A stretch of 64,000 nucleotides of DNA from Variovorax ginsengisoli (GTDB lineage Bacteria > Pseudomonadota > Gammaproteobacteria > Burkholderiales > Burkholderiaceae_C): positions 434,001 through 498,000 of the forward strand of contig NZ_JAUJZH010000001.1 of NCBI RefSeq assembly GCF_030486595.1, read 5' to 3'. This document shows, one piece after another, positions 26,589 through 36,631 of this stretch (position 1 is the stretch's first letter; each line of letters opens with the position of its first letter). The translations under genes and the position numbers were made by a program. The notes under the pieces were generated by a model. The model worked only from the letters and a program-made list of their open reading frames with translations. It had not been told where the DNA came from and made no database searches.

Positions 26589-26876
26589 ATGAACTCCAGA
26601 CAGATCGCCATCGCGGCCCTGTGCGGCCTCTCGGCTTTGGGCGCCCAGGCTTTCCAGGGCGAGCAGAACCCGCTGCCGCCGCCGCCCTTCCAGTCGATGC
26701 AACCGCGCGCCGAGGTGCGCGCGCAAGCCCTGCAGCCGATCGCGATCAGCAACGGCGGCACCGGCGTCGCGGCGCGGGTCGACATGGCCGACCGCGCGCA
26801 GGTGCGCGCCGGGGCGCGCGCCATCAGCGCCGAAGGCGCCGCGGCCTACGGCGACACGACCACCCGCTGGCGCTAA
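26589..26876 (+). CDS. Small secreted protein of unknown function
   Basis: 95-residue protein with a Sec signal peptide (MNSRQIAIAALCGLSALGAQAF, cleavage after AQA). The mature part is Pro-rich at first (NPLPPPPFQS) and then Ala/Arg-rich with no Cys and no recognised domain. Preceded by AGGAC. Its stop overlaps the end of the convergent Lrp gene by four bases. Likely co-transcribed with the fasciclin gene. Confidence rests on the signal peptide and spacing. Confidence 0.6.
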   Translation: MNSRQIAIAALCGLSALGAQAFQGEQNPLPPPPFQSMQPRAEVRAQALQPIAISNGGTGVAARVDMADRAQVRAGARAISAEGAAAYGDTTTRWR

Positions 26877-27352
26877 GCCGGCAGCGCCGGAATCGGCAGG
26901 TCGTCGAAGCGCCGGAACTCCTGCAGCGAGAAGCTGCTCTGCACCTGCCTGGCACCCGGCAGGCGGTGCAGCCGGGTGGTCAGCAACTCCGAATAGGCAT
27001 CGAGGTCCTCGGCCACCACCATCAGCAGGAAGTCGGCGTTGCCGGTGATGCCGTGGAACATCACGACCTGCGGGATCGCCAGCACCGCCTCGACAAACTC
27101 GCTCGAGCGGGCCTCGGTCTGAAAGTCGATGCTGATGCTGACGAAGGCCACCACGCCATAGCCCAGCGCCCGGCGGTTCAGCCGCGCGTGGTAGCCATCG
27201 ATCAGCCCCGACTCCTCCAGCCGCTTGATGCGGCGCCAGCAGGGCGATTGCGAGAGCCCGGTCATCTGCGCCAGCTCGCCGGTGGTCAGGCGGGCGTTCT
27301 GCTGGAGGGCGGCCAGCAGCTGGCGGTCCGTCTCGTCTGATTCGATGCGCAT
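26873..27352 (-). CDS. Lrp/AsnC-family transcriptional regulator
   Basis: 159-residue regulator. N-terminal HTH (DETDRQLLAALQQNARLTTGELAQMTGLSQSPCWRRIKRLEESGLI, residues 6-51) followed by a RAM ligand-binding domain with the segment VMFHGITGNADFLLMVVAEDL. The start ATG 27352 has GAGG six bases upstream. It is divergent from the aminotransferase gene at 27474, so it probably controls that gene in response to an amino acid. Confidence 0.92.
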   Translation of the reverse strand: MRIESDETDRQLLAALQQNARLTTGELAQMTGLSQSPCWRRIKRLEESGLIDGYHARLNRRALGYGVVAFVSISIDFQTEARSSEFVEAVLAIPQVVMFHGITGNADFLLMVVAEDLDAYSELLTTRLHRLPGARQVQSSFSLQEFRRFDDLPIPALPA

Positions 27353-27393
27353 AAAAAAACCTCAAATTGATTTTTTACGGACAAAATTATGCG
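27348..27393. promoter_or_regulatory. Inverted repeat CGCATAA-N32-TTATGCG between lrp-type gene and aminotransferase
   Basis: CGCATAA at 27348-27354 overlaps the regulator start codon, and TTATGCG lies at 27387-27393. Between them is an AT-rich tract unlike the surrounding DNA. The arrangement suits a wrapped Lrp-type operator serving both divergent genes. No consensus was matched. Confidence 0.3.
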
Positions 27394-27473
27394 TCGATGA
27401 AAAAACAGTTGGCATGACGATCCTTCGAACGAAGAATCCGGGCCTGGCCTTGCCCTTCTCGACGGACTTCTTC

Positions 27474-28691
27474 ATGACCACCCCCACCACCTCGCTGTTC
27501 AGCCATGTCCCGCCCTACGAGGGCGACCCCATCCTTTCGCTGATGGAGGCCTTCCAGGCCGACCCGCGGCCGCACAAGGTCAGCCTCAGCATCGGCGTCT
27601 ATTTCGACGGCGAAGGCCGCCTGCCGGTGCTGCCTTCGGTGCGCCAGGCCGAGACCGCGCTGTCGCGGGACATCGGTGCCCGGCCCTACCTGCCGATCGA
27701 AGGCATCGCGGATTTCCGCGCCGCCGTCCAGCGCCTGCTGTTCGGCGCCGGCCACGAGGCCGTGGCCAGCGGCCGCATCGCCACCCTGCAGACCCTCGGC
27801 GGCTCCGGCGGCCTCAAGGTCGGCGCCGACTTCCTGCGCCGCTACTTTCCGGGCGCCGGCGTCTGGGTCAGCGACCCGACGTGGGACAACCATCGCGCCA
27901 TCTTCGAAGGCGCAGGCCTCGAGGCCCGCAGCTACCCCTATTACGACCCGGCCACCGGCGGCCTCTGCTTCGACCGCATGCTGGCCAGCCTCGATGTCCT
28001 GCCGCGTCGCAGCATCGTGCTGCTGCACGCCAGCTGCCACAACCCGACCGGGGTCGATCTCTCGAAGACCCAGTGGCAGGCGCTGATCCCGGTGCTGCGC
28101 GAACGCGAACTGATTCCATTCGTCGACATCGCCTACCAGGGTTTCGGCGATGGGCTCGACGAAGACGCCTTCGCGCTGCGCGCGCTGGCCGACGCCGGCA
28201 TCCAGTTCTTCGCCGCCAATTCGTTCTCGAAGAACTTCTCGATGTACGGCGAGCGCTGCGGCGGCCTCAGCGTGGTGTGCAGCGACCGCGCCGCCGCCGA
28301 CACCGTGCTGGGCCAGTTGAAGGCGACGGTGCGCCGCAACTACTCGACGCCACCCACGCACGGTGCCCGCGTCATCAGCCGCGTGCTGAACGACCCCGCC
28401 CTGTTCGCGCTCTGGCGCGACGAAACGGCCGCCATGCGCCAGCGCATCCGCGCCATGCGCGAACGCCTGCTGGCGGTGCTCGACGAGAAGTTCCAGGGAC
28501 GGCGCGACTTCGGCTACCTGGTCCGGCAGCGCGGCATGTTCAGCTACACCGGCCTCGACGAGGCCCAGGTGGCACGACTGCGCGACGACCACGCGGTCTA
28601 CCTGGTGCGCTCGGGCCGGATGTGCCTCTCTGGACTGACCGGCGCCAATGTCGACCACGTGGCGCAGTCGATGGCGGCGGTGCTCGCGTGA
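27474..28691 (+). CDS. Aromatic amino acid aminotransferase (AspC/TyrB family)
   Basis: 405-residue class I PLP aminotransferase. Family features: PLPIEGIADFRAAVQRLLFGA, TLQTLGGSGGLKVGADFL, the PLP site HASCHNPTGVDLSKTQWQALIPV, and the internal aldimine Lys in NSFSKNFSMYGERCGG (Lys253). A conserved Arg near the C-terminus (YLVRSGRMCLSGLT) would bind the substrate carboxylate. It swaps the amino group between aromatic or acidic amino acids and 2-oxoglutarate in the cytoplasm. ATG 27474 is chosen by family alignment; an ATG at 27414 would add 20 residues. No strong ribosome site is visible at either. Coupled to a RidA gene. Confidence 0.9.
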   Translation: MTTPTTSLFSHVPPYEGDPILSLMEAFQADPRPHKVSLSIGVYFDGEGRLPVLPSVRQAETALSRDIGARPYLPIEGIADFRAAVQRLLFGAGHEAVASGRIATLQTLGGSGGLKVGADFLRRYFPGAGVWVSDPTWDNHRAIFEGAGLEARSYPYYDPATGGLCFDRMLASLDVLPRRSIVLLHASCHNPTGVDLSKTQWQALIPVLRERELIPFVDIAYQGFGDGLDEDAFALRALADAGIQFFAANSFSKNFSMYGERCGGLSVVCSDRAAADTVLGQLKATVRRNYSTPPTHGARVISRVLNDPALFALWRDETAAMRQRIRAMRERLLAVLDEKFQGRRDFGYLVRQRGMFSYTGLDEAQVARLRDDHAVYLVRSGRMCLSGLTGANVDHVAQSMAAVLA

Positions 28692-29065
28692 AGGAGGTGG
28701 TCGACACCGGGCTGCCGCCGCTGGCGCAGCCGTTCTCGTGGGCGGTCAAGGCCAGGGGCCTGCTGTTCACGGCCCACGGGCCGCTGCGCGCCGACGGCAG
28801 CATCGACACCGGCACGATCGAGGACCAGGCCCGCCTGACCTTCGGCAACCTGCAGCGCGCCGTCGCCGCCGCCGGCGGCAGCCTCGAAGACGTCACCCAG
28901 GTGCTGATCTACATGACCGATGTCAAGGACATGCCGCAGGTCGATCGCGTCTACCGCGAGTTCTTCGCCCCGCCCTATCCGAACCGCTCGAGCATGGGCG
29001 TCTCGGGGCTGGTGGTGCCGGGCATGAAGATCGAGATCGTCGCCTACGCAGCGATCGACGACTAG
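28688..29065 (+). CDS. RidA/YjgF family reactive intermediate deaminase
   Basis: 125-residue RidA-family protein. Conserved parts: LPPLAQPFSWAVKARGLLFTAHGPL, TFGNLQRAVAAAGGSLEDVTQVLIYMTD and the C-terminal MKIEIVAYAAI with the family Glu. The usual substrate-binding Arg appears in PYPNRSSMGVSGL. These proteins hydrolyse enamine/imine intermediates from PLP enzymes. GTG 28688 overlaps the aminotransferase stop (GTGA), so the two are translated together, which suits an imine-removal partner for that enzyme. Confidence 0.88.
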   Translation: MKEVVDTGLPPLAQPFSWAVKARGLLFTAHGPLRADGSIDTGTIEDQARLTFGNLQRAVAAAGGSLEDVTQVLIYMTDVKDMPQVDRVYREFFAPPYPNRSSMGVSGLVVPGMKIEIVAYAAIDD

Positions 29066-29068
29066 GGG

Positions 29069-29467
29069 TCAAACGCCCGCCTGCTGGTGCCGGAACTCCT
29101 GCGTCCTGCCGCCGTAGCCGTAGGCAGCGGCGCGGGCATCGATCAGGTGCACGTACGAGACCTCGTGCAGGTCGCCCCTGAGCGCGGCCATGGCGTCGAA
29201 GATCGCGCGCAGGTAGCGCGCCTTCTCGGCCTTGGTGTTGGTCTCGTCGGTGATGCTGATGTCCAGGTGGAAGGCCGACTTCCCGAGTTCGGCGAGCGAC
29301 TGGCCGCCGATGAACCAGCTCTCGGCGCCGATGTATTGCACCGTGATCGCGATCACGGGCAGCTTCTTGTCGAGCACGGACTGGGTCAGCTCGGCCACCG
29401 TATCGACCACCTTGCGCGTGAGCTGCGGGTCGGGCTGGCCGGACAGATGAATGATGATGTGGGGCAT
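29069..29467 (-). CDS. Tautomerase-superfamily protein
   Basis: 132-residue protein with the N-terminal Pro (after Met removal, PHIIIHLSG) that is the catalytic base of the 4-oxalocrotonate tautomerase/MSAD/CHMI superfamily. The VQYIGAESWFIGGQSLAELGKSAFHLDISITDETNTKAEKARYLRAIFDAM segment resembles the trimeric or fused tautomerase-like group. Its substrate is unknown. It is divergent from a LysR regulator at 29564, and its 3' end is 3 bases from the convergent RidA gene. Confidence 0.8.
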   Translation of the reverse strand: MPHIIIHLSGQPDPQLTRKVVDTVAELTQSVLDKKLPVIAITVQYIGAESWFIGGQSLAELGKSAFHLDISITDETNTKAEKARYLRAIFDAMAALRGDLHEVSYVHLIDARAAAYGYGGRTQEFRHQQAGV

Positions 29468-29515
29468 GGTGCGTTGCTTTCCTCGTTGATCGAAGGCCCA
29501 TTGTGAAATTCACCG

Positions 29516-29538
29516 ATCTTCCTGAAAAGCGGGAAGAT
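29516..29538. promoter_or_regulatory. Perfect dyad ATCTTCC-N9-GGAAGAT between tautomerase and LysR genes
   Basis: ATCTTCC at 29516-29522 and its reverse complement GGAAGAT at 29532-29538, centred in the 96-base divergent region. Plausible operator for the LysR regulator, although the spacing is not the classical T-N11-A. Confidence 0.4.
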
Positions 29539-29563
29539 ATGATGCATGCCATCTGGTTCATGA

Positions 29564-30445
29564 ATGGATGTGCGCATGCAGCCGCTCGATCTCGAACAAC
29601 TGAAGACCCTGGTCGCCGTGGTCGATGCGGGCAGCCTCACGGCGGCGGCGCCGGTGGTGTTCCTCTCGCAGTCCGCCGTCAGCGAGCAGATGCGCAAGCT
29701 CGAAGAGCGCTGCGGCCATGCGCTGCTGACCCGCAGCAAGGCCGGCGTGGCGCCGACGCCCGCGGGCCTTCGCCTGCTCGACCATGCCCGGCGCCTGCTC
29801 GCCGCCAGCGACGAGGCCCTGCGCGACCTGAGCGGCGAGACGCTGCAGGGCGAGCTGCGGCTGGCCGTCACCGACTATTTCCGGCCCGGTGATCTGAGTC
29901 GGCTCCTGAGCCGGCTCGGGCAGGACTACCCGCAGCTGCGCCTGCACGTCAGCGTGCTGCAGGGCAGCGCCATGGAAGCCGCCTTCGGCCGCGGCGATTT
30001 CGATATCGGCCTCGCGATGCGGATCAACCCCGCGGCCCCCCGGGCCGGCGCCCGCGGGCCCGCCTCGCCATGGCGTCGCGAAGCGCTCGCCTGGGTCGGC
30101 GCCGAGGGCCTTCGCATCCGGCGAGGCGAGCCGCTGCGGCTGCTGGTGCTGCCCGACAGCTGCTCGCTGCACCAGTTCACGGTCCGGCTGCTGCGCCAGC
30201 GGCGCGTGCCGCATGCGGTGGCGCACGTGGCCTCGGGCGTGGCGGGCCTGCAGTCGGCCCTGGCGGCGGGGCTGGGCGTGGCCTGCCTCAACGAATCGGC
30301 GCTTTGCCCTGGTGTGGCCCGGCTGCCGGCGCCGCACGGCCTGCCGGCGCTGCCCCGAGTCGCTTTCCAGTTCCTGCCGGCACGGCGCGGCGAGGCCGAG
30401 CTGGTCACGCGCGTGCGCGAGCTGCTGGCCTCCCAGCTGGGCTGA
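29564..30445 (+). CDS. LysR-family transcriptional regulator
   Basis: 293-residue LysR regulator. N-terminal winged HTH (LDLEQLKTLVAVVDAGSLTAAAPVVFLSQSAVSEQMRKLEERCGHALL, about residues 8-56) and a C-terminal effector-binding domain of reduced length. Atypically, the HTH has AAPVVFLSQSAVS where most relatives have AARRLHLSQPAVS. Divergent from the tautomerase gene, which it probably controls. A second in-frame ATG lies at 29576; the start choice is uncertain. Confidence 0.85.
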   Translation: MDVRMQPLDLEQLKTLVAVVDAGSLTAAAPVVFLSQSAVSEQMRKLEERCGHALLTRSKAGVAPTPAGLRLLDHARRLLAASDEALRDLSGETLQGELRLAVTDYFRPGDLSRLLSRLGQDYPQLRLHVSVLQGSAMEAAFGRGDFDIGLAMRINPAAPRAGARGPASPWRREALAWVGAEGLRIRRGEPLRLLVLPDSCSLHQFTVRLLRQRRVPHAVAHVASGVAGLQSALAAGLGVACLNESALCPGVARLPAPHGLPALPRVAFQFLPARRGEAELVTRVRELLASQLG

Positions 30446-30469
30446 ACCGGCTGCCTTTAAAGTCGACCC

Positions 30470-31141
30470 ATGACAGCTCAGTACAGGACTTCCATCGGCC
30501 GCAAGGCGGCGGCCATCGCCTGCGCCGTCGCGGGCGCGCTGCTCGTCGGCTGCGCGTCGACGCCTTCACCGCCGCCGAAGCGGGCAACGCCGGCCGCCGC
30601 CCCTTCGGAGGCGGCTTCCAGCCCCGGCGCCCGCGCCAACCCCAGCCCCCGCGCCGAGTCTTCGCGCAGCGCCAAGGCAGCCAAGCCGAAGCAGGAGAAG
30701 GCGCAGCAGCGCACCCGCCCCGACAAGCCGCAAGCCATCGCCAAGGTCGACCGCAACTTCCTGCGGCCCTCGAGCGGCGCGGTCGTGTCGCGCTTCGACG
30801 GCGGCTCGAACAAGGGCGTTGACTTCGGCGGCGCCAAGGGCGATCCGGTACGCGCCGCCGGCGACGGCAAGGTGGTCTTCGCGGCCGCCACGCTGCGCGG
30901 CTACGGGCGGCTGGTCATGATCAAGCACGACGCCACCTACATGTCGGCCTACGCCCACAACAGCGAACTGCTGGTTAAGGAAGGGCAAGCCGTCAAGCGG
31001 GGCCAGGTCATCGCCCGCATGGGCAACACCGAATCGACCACCGTCAAGCTGCACTTCGAGCTGCGCAGCAACGGCAGCGCGATCGACCCGATGCCCTTCC
31101 TTACCGCCAGCGGGGGCGGTGCGAATACCGCCGACGACTGA
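30470..31141 (+). CDS. LytM/M23-like lipoprotein, probably a non-catalytic amidase activator (NlpD-like)
   Basis: 223-residue protein. N-terminal lipoprotein signal with lipobox VGCAS, then a low-complexity Ala/Ser/Pro/Lys linker (about residues 30-90) and a C-terminal M23/LytM domain (about 100-215). In this domain the first zinc His of active enzymes is replaced (NKGVDFGG instead of HxGxDF), while LHFE is kept. Loss of the metal site is the mark of NlpD/EnvC-type activators of N-acetylmuramyl-L-alanine amidases. It acts in the periplasm. No LysM domain is visible, unlike classical NlpD. Confidence 0.8.
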   Translation: MTAQYRTSIGRKAAAIACAVAGALLVGCASTPSPPPKRATPAAAPSEAASSPGARANPSPRAESSRSAKAAKPKQEKAQQRTRPDKPQAIAKVDRNFLRPSSGAVVSRFDGGSNKGVDFGGAKGDPVRAAGDGKVVFAAATLRGYGRLVMIKHDATYMSAYAHNSELLVKEGQAVKRGQVIARMGNTESTTVKLHFELRSNGSAIDPMPFLTASGGGANTADD

Positions 31142-31159
31142 GCGCCCCCGCGCAGGGGT

Positions 31160-32143
31160 TCACTGGATGACCCGGTCGGCCCGGTTCAGCACGGCGCGCG
31201 GAATAGTCACGCCGAGCCGCTTGGCGGTCTGCAGGTTGATCAGCAGCTCGAACTTGGTCGGCTGCTCGATCGGCAGGTCCGCCGGCCGGGCGCCCTTCAG
31301 GATCCGGTCGACGTAGCGGGCGCCGTCCTTGCCTTCCATGCCGTAGCCGGGCCCGTAGGCCATCAGGCAGCCGTTCTCGGCATAGTCGCCGCGGGCACAG
31401 ATCGACGGCAGCTTGTGTGCGATCGCCAGTTCTGCGATCTGCCGCTGGTTGGAATTGGCGACCGGGTTCAGAGTCACCCACACGGCGCCGCTGCGCGCCT
31501 TGACGGCCGCGTCGAAGGCCTCCGCATAGCTGTCGGGGCTGCTCGCTTCCATCGAGTAGAGCTGGAGGCCGAGTTTCTCGGCCGGCACCTGGCTGGCTTG
31601 CCATTGGGGCACGGAGCCGGGCGCGCGAGGGTCCCACAGCACCGCCACCCGGGTGATGCCCGCCAGGGTCTCTTTCAGGATCTCCAGCCGCTTGCCGGTG
31701 AGGATCGCCGCCACGTTGGTGATGCCCGTGCTGTTGCCGCCGGGCCGCGCCAGGCTTTCGGCGAGCCCGGTGGCGATCGGGTCGGTGACGCCCATGAAGA
31801 CGATCGGCACGGTCCTGGTCGCCTTGCTGGCCGCCTGCGCCGCATTGGTCGTGACGGCGACGAGCACGTCGATATCGAGCCGGACCAGTTCGTCGGCCAG
31901 GCCCGACAGGCGCTGCAGGTCCTGGCTCTCGTGACGGTACTCGATCAGGATGTTCTGACCTTCGACATAGCCAAGATCGCGGAGCCCGCGGCGAAACGCC
32001 TCCAGCCGCGGCGCGTCGGCGCTGGCAGAGACGGCCGCCAGGTAGCCCAGGCGCGGAATCTTCTTCGGCTGCTGGGCCCGCGCCAGCGGCCCGGCGACCG
32101 CCAGCGCCATGCAAAGAACAATCCACCACCACCTGCTGCGCAT
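31160..32143 (-). CDS. ABC transporter substrate-binding protein (TrpX/YtrF-like, PF04392)
   Basis: 327-residue exported binding protein. Signal peptide MRSRWWWIVLCMALAVAGPLARAQ, then RLGYLAAVSASADAPRLEAFRRGLRDLGYVEGQNILIEYRHES and IVFMGVTDPIATGLAESLARPGGNSTG, typical of the ABC_sub_bind family. No permease or ATPase lies nearby, so it is orphaned. The start ATG 32143 has GAGGAG eight bases upstream. It is divergent from a sensor kinase gene. In other bacteria such proteins often sit next to Cache sensor kinases or GGDEF proteins and may present a ligand to the sensor. Confidence 0.88.
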   Translation of the reverse strand: MRSRWWWIVLCMALAVAGPLARAQQPKKIPRLGYLAAVSASADAPRLEAFRRGLRDLGYVEGQNILIEYRHESQDLQRLSGLADELVRLDIDVLVAVTTNAAQAASKATRTVPIVFMGVTDPIATGLAESLARPGGNSTGITNVAAILTGKRLEILKETLAGITRVAVLWDPRAPGSVPQWQASQVPAEKLGLQLYSMEASSPDSYAEAFDAAVKARSGAVWVTLNPVANSNQRQIAELAIAHKLPSICARGDYAENGCLMAYGPGYGMEGKDGARYVDRILKGARPADLPIEQPTKFELLINLQTAKRLGVTIPRAVLNRADRVIQ

Positions 32144-32285
32144 CACGTCACTCCTCGGGGCCGGCAGCCGCGCCCGACGATTTTGCGCCGCCGCGGGCGT
32201 CGCGTGCGCGATGGGCAGGTCGGCCAAGAGGCCTAGGCGGCCGGGCTTCCCATCCCGCAGGCGACGGGTGTCCAATCGACAGGCC

Positions 32286-34753
<2,468 letters not shown>

Positions 34754-34757
<4 letters not shown>

Positions 34758-35893
34758 ACGCACAAGCGAACGCCCATATCCTGGTGGTCGACGATGTCGA
34801 CAAGAACGTCCGGCTGCTCGCGGACATCCTGACCGCGCGCGGCTACCGGACCAGCACCGCCGCCTCGGGCGAAGAGGCCCTGGCGCGCATTGCCGACGAC
34901 CCGCCCGACCTGGTGCTGCTGGACGTGATGATGCCGGGCATGAACGGCTATGACGTCTGCCGCGCCATCCGCGCCGACCCGGCCCGGGCCGTGCTGCCGG
35001 TGGTGCTGGTGACGGCGCTGAACCCCGAGCAGGAGCGCGTGAACGGCCTCAACGCCGGGGCCGACGACTTCCTGAGCAAGCCGATCCATCAGGCCGAACT
35101 GCTGGCCCGCGTGCGCTCCCTGCTGCGCGTGAAGACGCTGTACGACGAGGTCCAGCGGCAGCGTGCCGAACTGCTGGCCTGGAACCGCACGCTCGAGCAG
35201 CGCGTCGCGGAAAGCGTCCAGCAGCTGGAGCGCGTCGGCCAGCTCAAGCGATTCTTCTCGCCCCAGCTGGCGCAGGCGATCATCGAAGGCGGCGCCGACG
35301 ATCCGCTCAAGAGCCACCGGCGCGAGATCACCGTCGTCTTCCTGGACCTGCGCGGCTTCACCGCCTTCACCGAGACCGCCGATCCCGAGGAGGTGATGGC
35401 GGTGCTGGCGCAATACCATGCCGCGATGGGCCAGCTGGTGCTCGACCACCAAGGCACGCTGGAGCGCTTCTCGGGCGACGGCATGATGATCTTCTTCAAC
35501 GATCCGCAGCCCGTGGACGACGCGCCGGCCCGCGCCTTGCGGATGGCGGTCCAGATGCAGCGCGAGATGGCGGCCCTCAGCGGGCAATGGCGCCGGCGCG
35601 GCTACGACCTGCACATGGGCATCGGCATCGCGCAGGGCTTCGCCACGCTGGGCGGCATCGGCTTCGACGGCCGCATCGACTACGGCGCCATCGGCACCGT
35701 CACCAACCTGGCGGCCCGCCTTTGCGGTGAAGCGGCGGGCGGCGAGATCCTGGTCTCGCAACGCATCAAGGCGGCCTTGCACGACATGGCGCTTGAGGCC
35801 GAATGGTCGATCGAGGCGGTCGGCGAGCTGGAGCTCAAGGGCTTCCACCGCAAGGTGGCGGCCTGGCGCGTGTTCGGCGGGGTGGATCGCTGA
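34754..35893 (+). CDS. Response regulator with class III adenylate/guanylate cyclase output domain
   Basis: 379-residue protein. Receiver domain (residues 1-125) with the acidic pocket and phospho-Asp in LVLLDVMMPGMNGYDVC, and the terminal Lys in FLSKPIH. A coiled-coil linker (about 130-165) joins a cyclase homology domain (about 185-375): metal Asp residues in TVVFLDLRGFTAF and FSGDGMMIFF, and the transition-state pair in GTVTNLAARLC (Asn and Arg). It would make cAMP or cGMP when phosphorylated by the coupled kinase. Two-component control of a class III cyclase is known but uncommon. Base preference (ATP or GTP) is not decided. Confidence 0.92.
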
Positions 35894-35902
35894 GACGGCT
35901 GT

Positions 35903-36025
35903 TCAGGGCGCCCGCAGCAGGACCACCACTTCGGAGGTCAGCACGATCCAGCCCATGATCAGCAGCAGCCAGGCCGGAGGCCAGGCCAGGCGCCGAAGCA
36001 GCACGAGGAAGGCATAGAGAAGCAT
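35903..36025 (-). CDS. Possible 40-residue membrane protein
   Basis: Short frame of 40 residues, mostly one hydrophobic helix pair (FLVLLRRLAWPPAWLLLIMGWIVLTSEVVVLL). No ribosome site of note and no family. Could be a real small protein or chance; the neighbouring 36085-36288 gene on the same strand is also a tiny membrane protein. Confidence 0.35.
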   Translation of the reverse strand: MLLYAFLVLLRRLAWPPAWLLLIMGWIVLTSEVVVLLRAP

Positions 36026-36084
36026 CCCCGAATTGTCCGGACGCCCCTGCGGCGGGGGAATACCACAGAAGGGGGAGGCCCGGC

Positions 36085-36288
36085 TCAGCGGCCGGACAGG
36101 GACCCCGAGGCCGTGTCGAAGTCGAAGCCCAGGGTCGTGGCGCATTCCCGCGCCAGGGCGGCCGAGCGAGAGACCTGCTCGGTCATCCGGTCGTTCAGGT
36201 GCCTTCCGCCGCGCCATGCCAGCCAGACCCACCCCGCCGCCACGGCGATCAGGCTGGCGCCAAGCCAGATCAGGTGAACGAACTCCAT
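36085..36288 (-). CDS. Small membrane protein of unknown function
   Basis: 67-residue protein beginning MEFVHLIWLGASLIAVAAGWVWLAWRGG: one N-terminal transmembrane helix, then a hydrophilic helix with RSAALARECATTLGFD. I start at ATG 36288 because GAGGAG lies seven bases upstream; ATG 36294 is two codons earlier. No homologous family is recognised. Probably forms a small unit with the 40-residue frame downstream. Confidence 0.55.
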   Translation of the reverse strand: MEFVHLIWLGASLIAVAAGWVWLAWRGGRHLNDRMTEQVSRSAALARECATTLGFDFDTASGSLSGR

Positions 36289-36631
36289 CGACAAGCTCCT
36301 CGTATTGGAGGCGCGAGTCTGTCTGCATGGCGCGGCATCGACATCCTACGGATTGGGGATGCGGCGCAAGGCCGGGGGGCGCGCGCCGGCCGGCACGAAT
36401 CGGACGGGCTCGCATTGGCTCGACCTCCGTCGTCGGGATCCGCGAGCAGCACGGTTTGCCCCTGACCCGGCCAGGCACGGCCCGTCCCGATACGGGTATG
36501 TCCCGAGCAACTAGTTAATTTAAATAACTATTCTGCGTTTCGCGCGCTGCCCGTTTGTTGCCGACAACAAACAAAGCGCGGCGGGAACAGCGAGGAATCG
36601 CTGCAAAGAATAGTTAACAACAGGAGACATC
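36289..36631. other. Intergenic leader of the tannase-family gene
   Basis: 343 bases without a supported gene. The left part is ordinary GC-rich sequence with a small dyad CCCG-ATA-CGGG at 36486-36496. The right part (36511-36616) is AT-rich and holds the nested palindrome described separately, followed by AGGAGA before ATG 36632. Confidence 0.6.
36525..36616. promoter_or_regulatory. Nested inverted repeats before the tannase-family gene
   Basis: Three concentric perfect arms: TAACTATTCT (36525-36534) with AGAATAGTTA (36607-36616); CGCGCT (36543-36548) with AGCGCG (36575-36580); GTTTGTTG (36553-36560) with CAACAAAC (36565-36572) around the loop CCGA. It ends 15 bases before ATG 36632. It could be an operator (the innermost dyad suits a MarR dimer) or an mRNA leader hairpin. 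A MarR gene lies just downstream of the operon. Confidence 0.6.
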
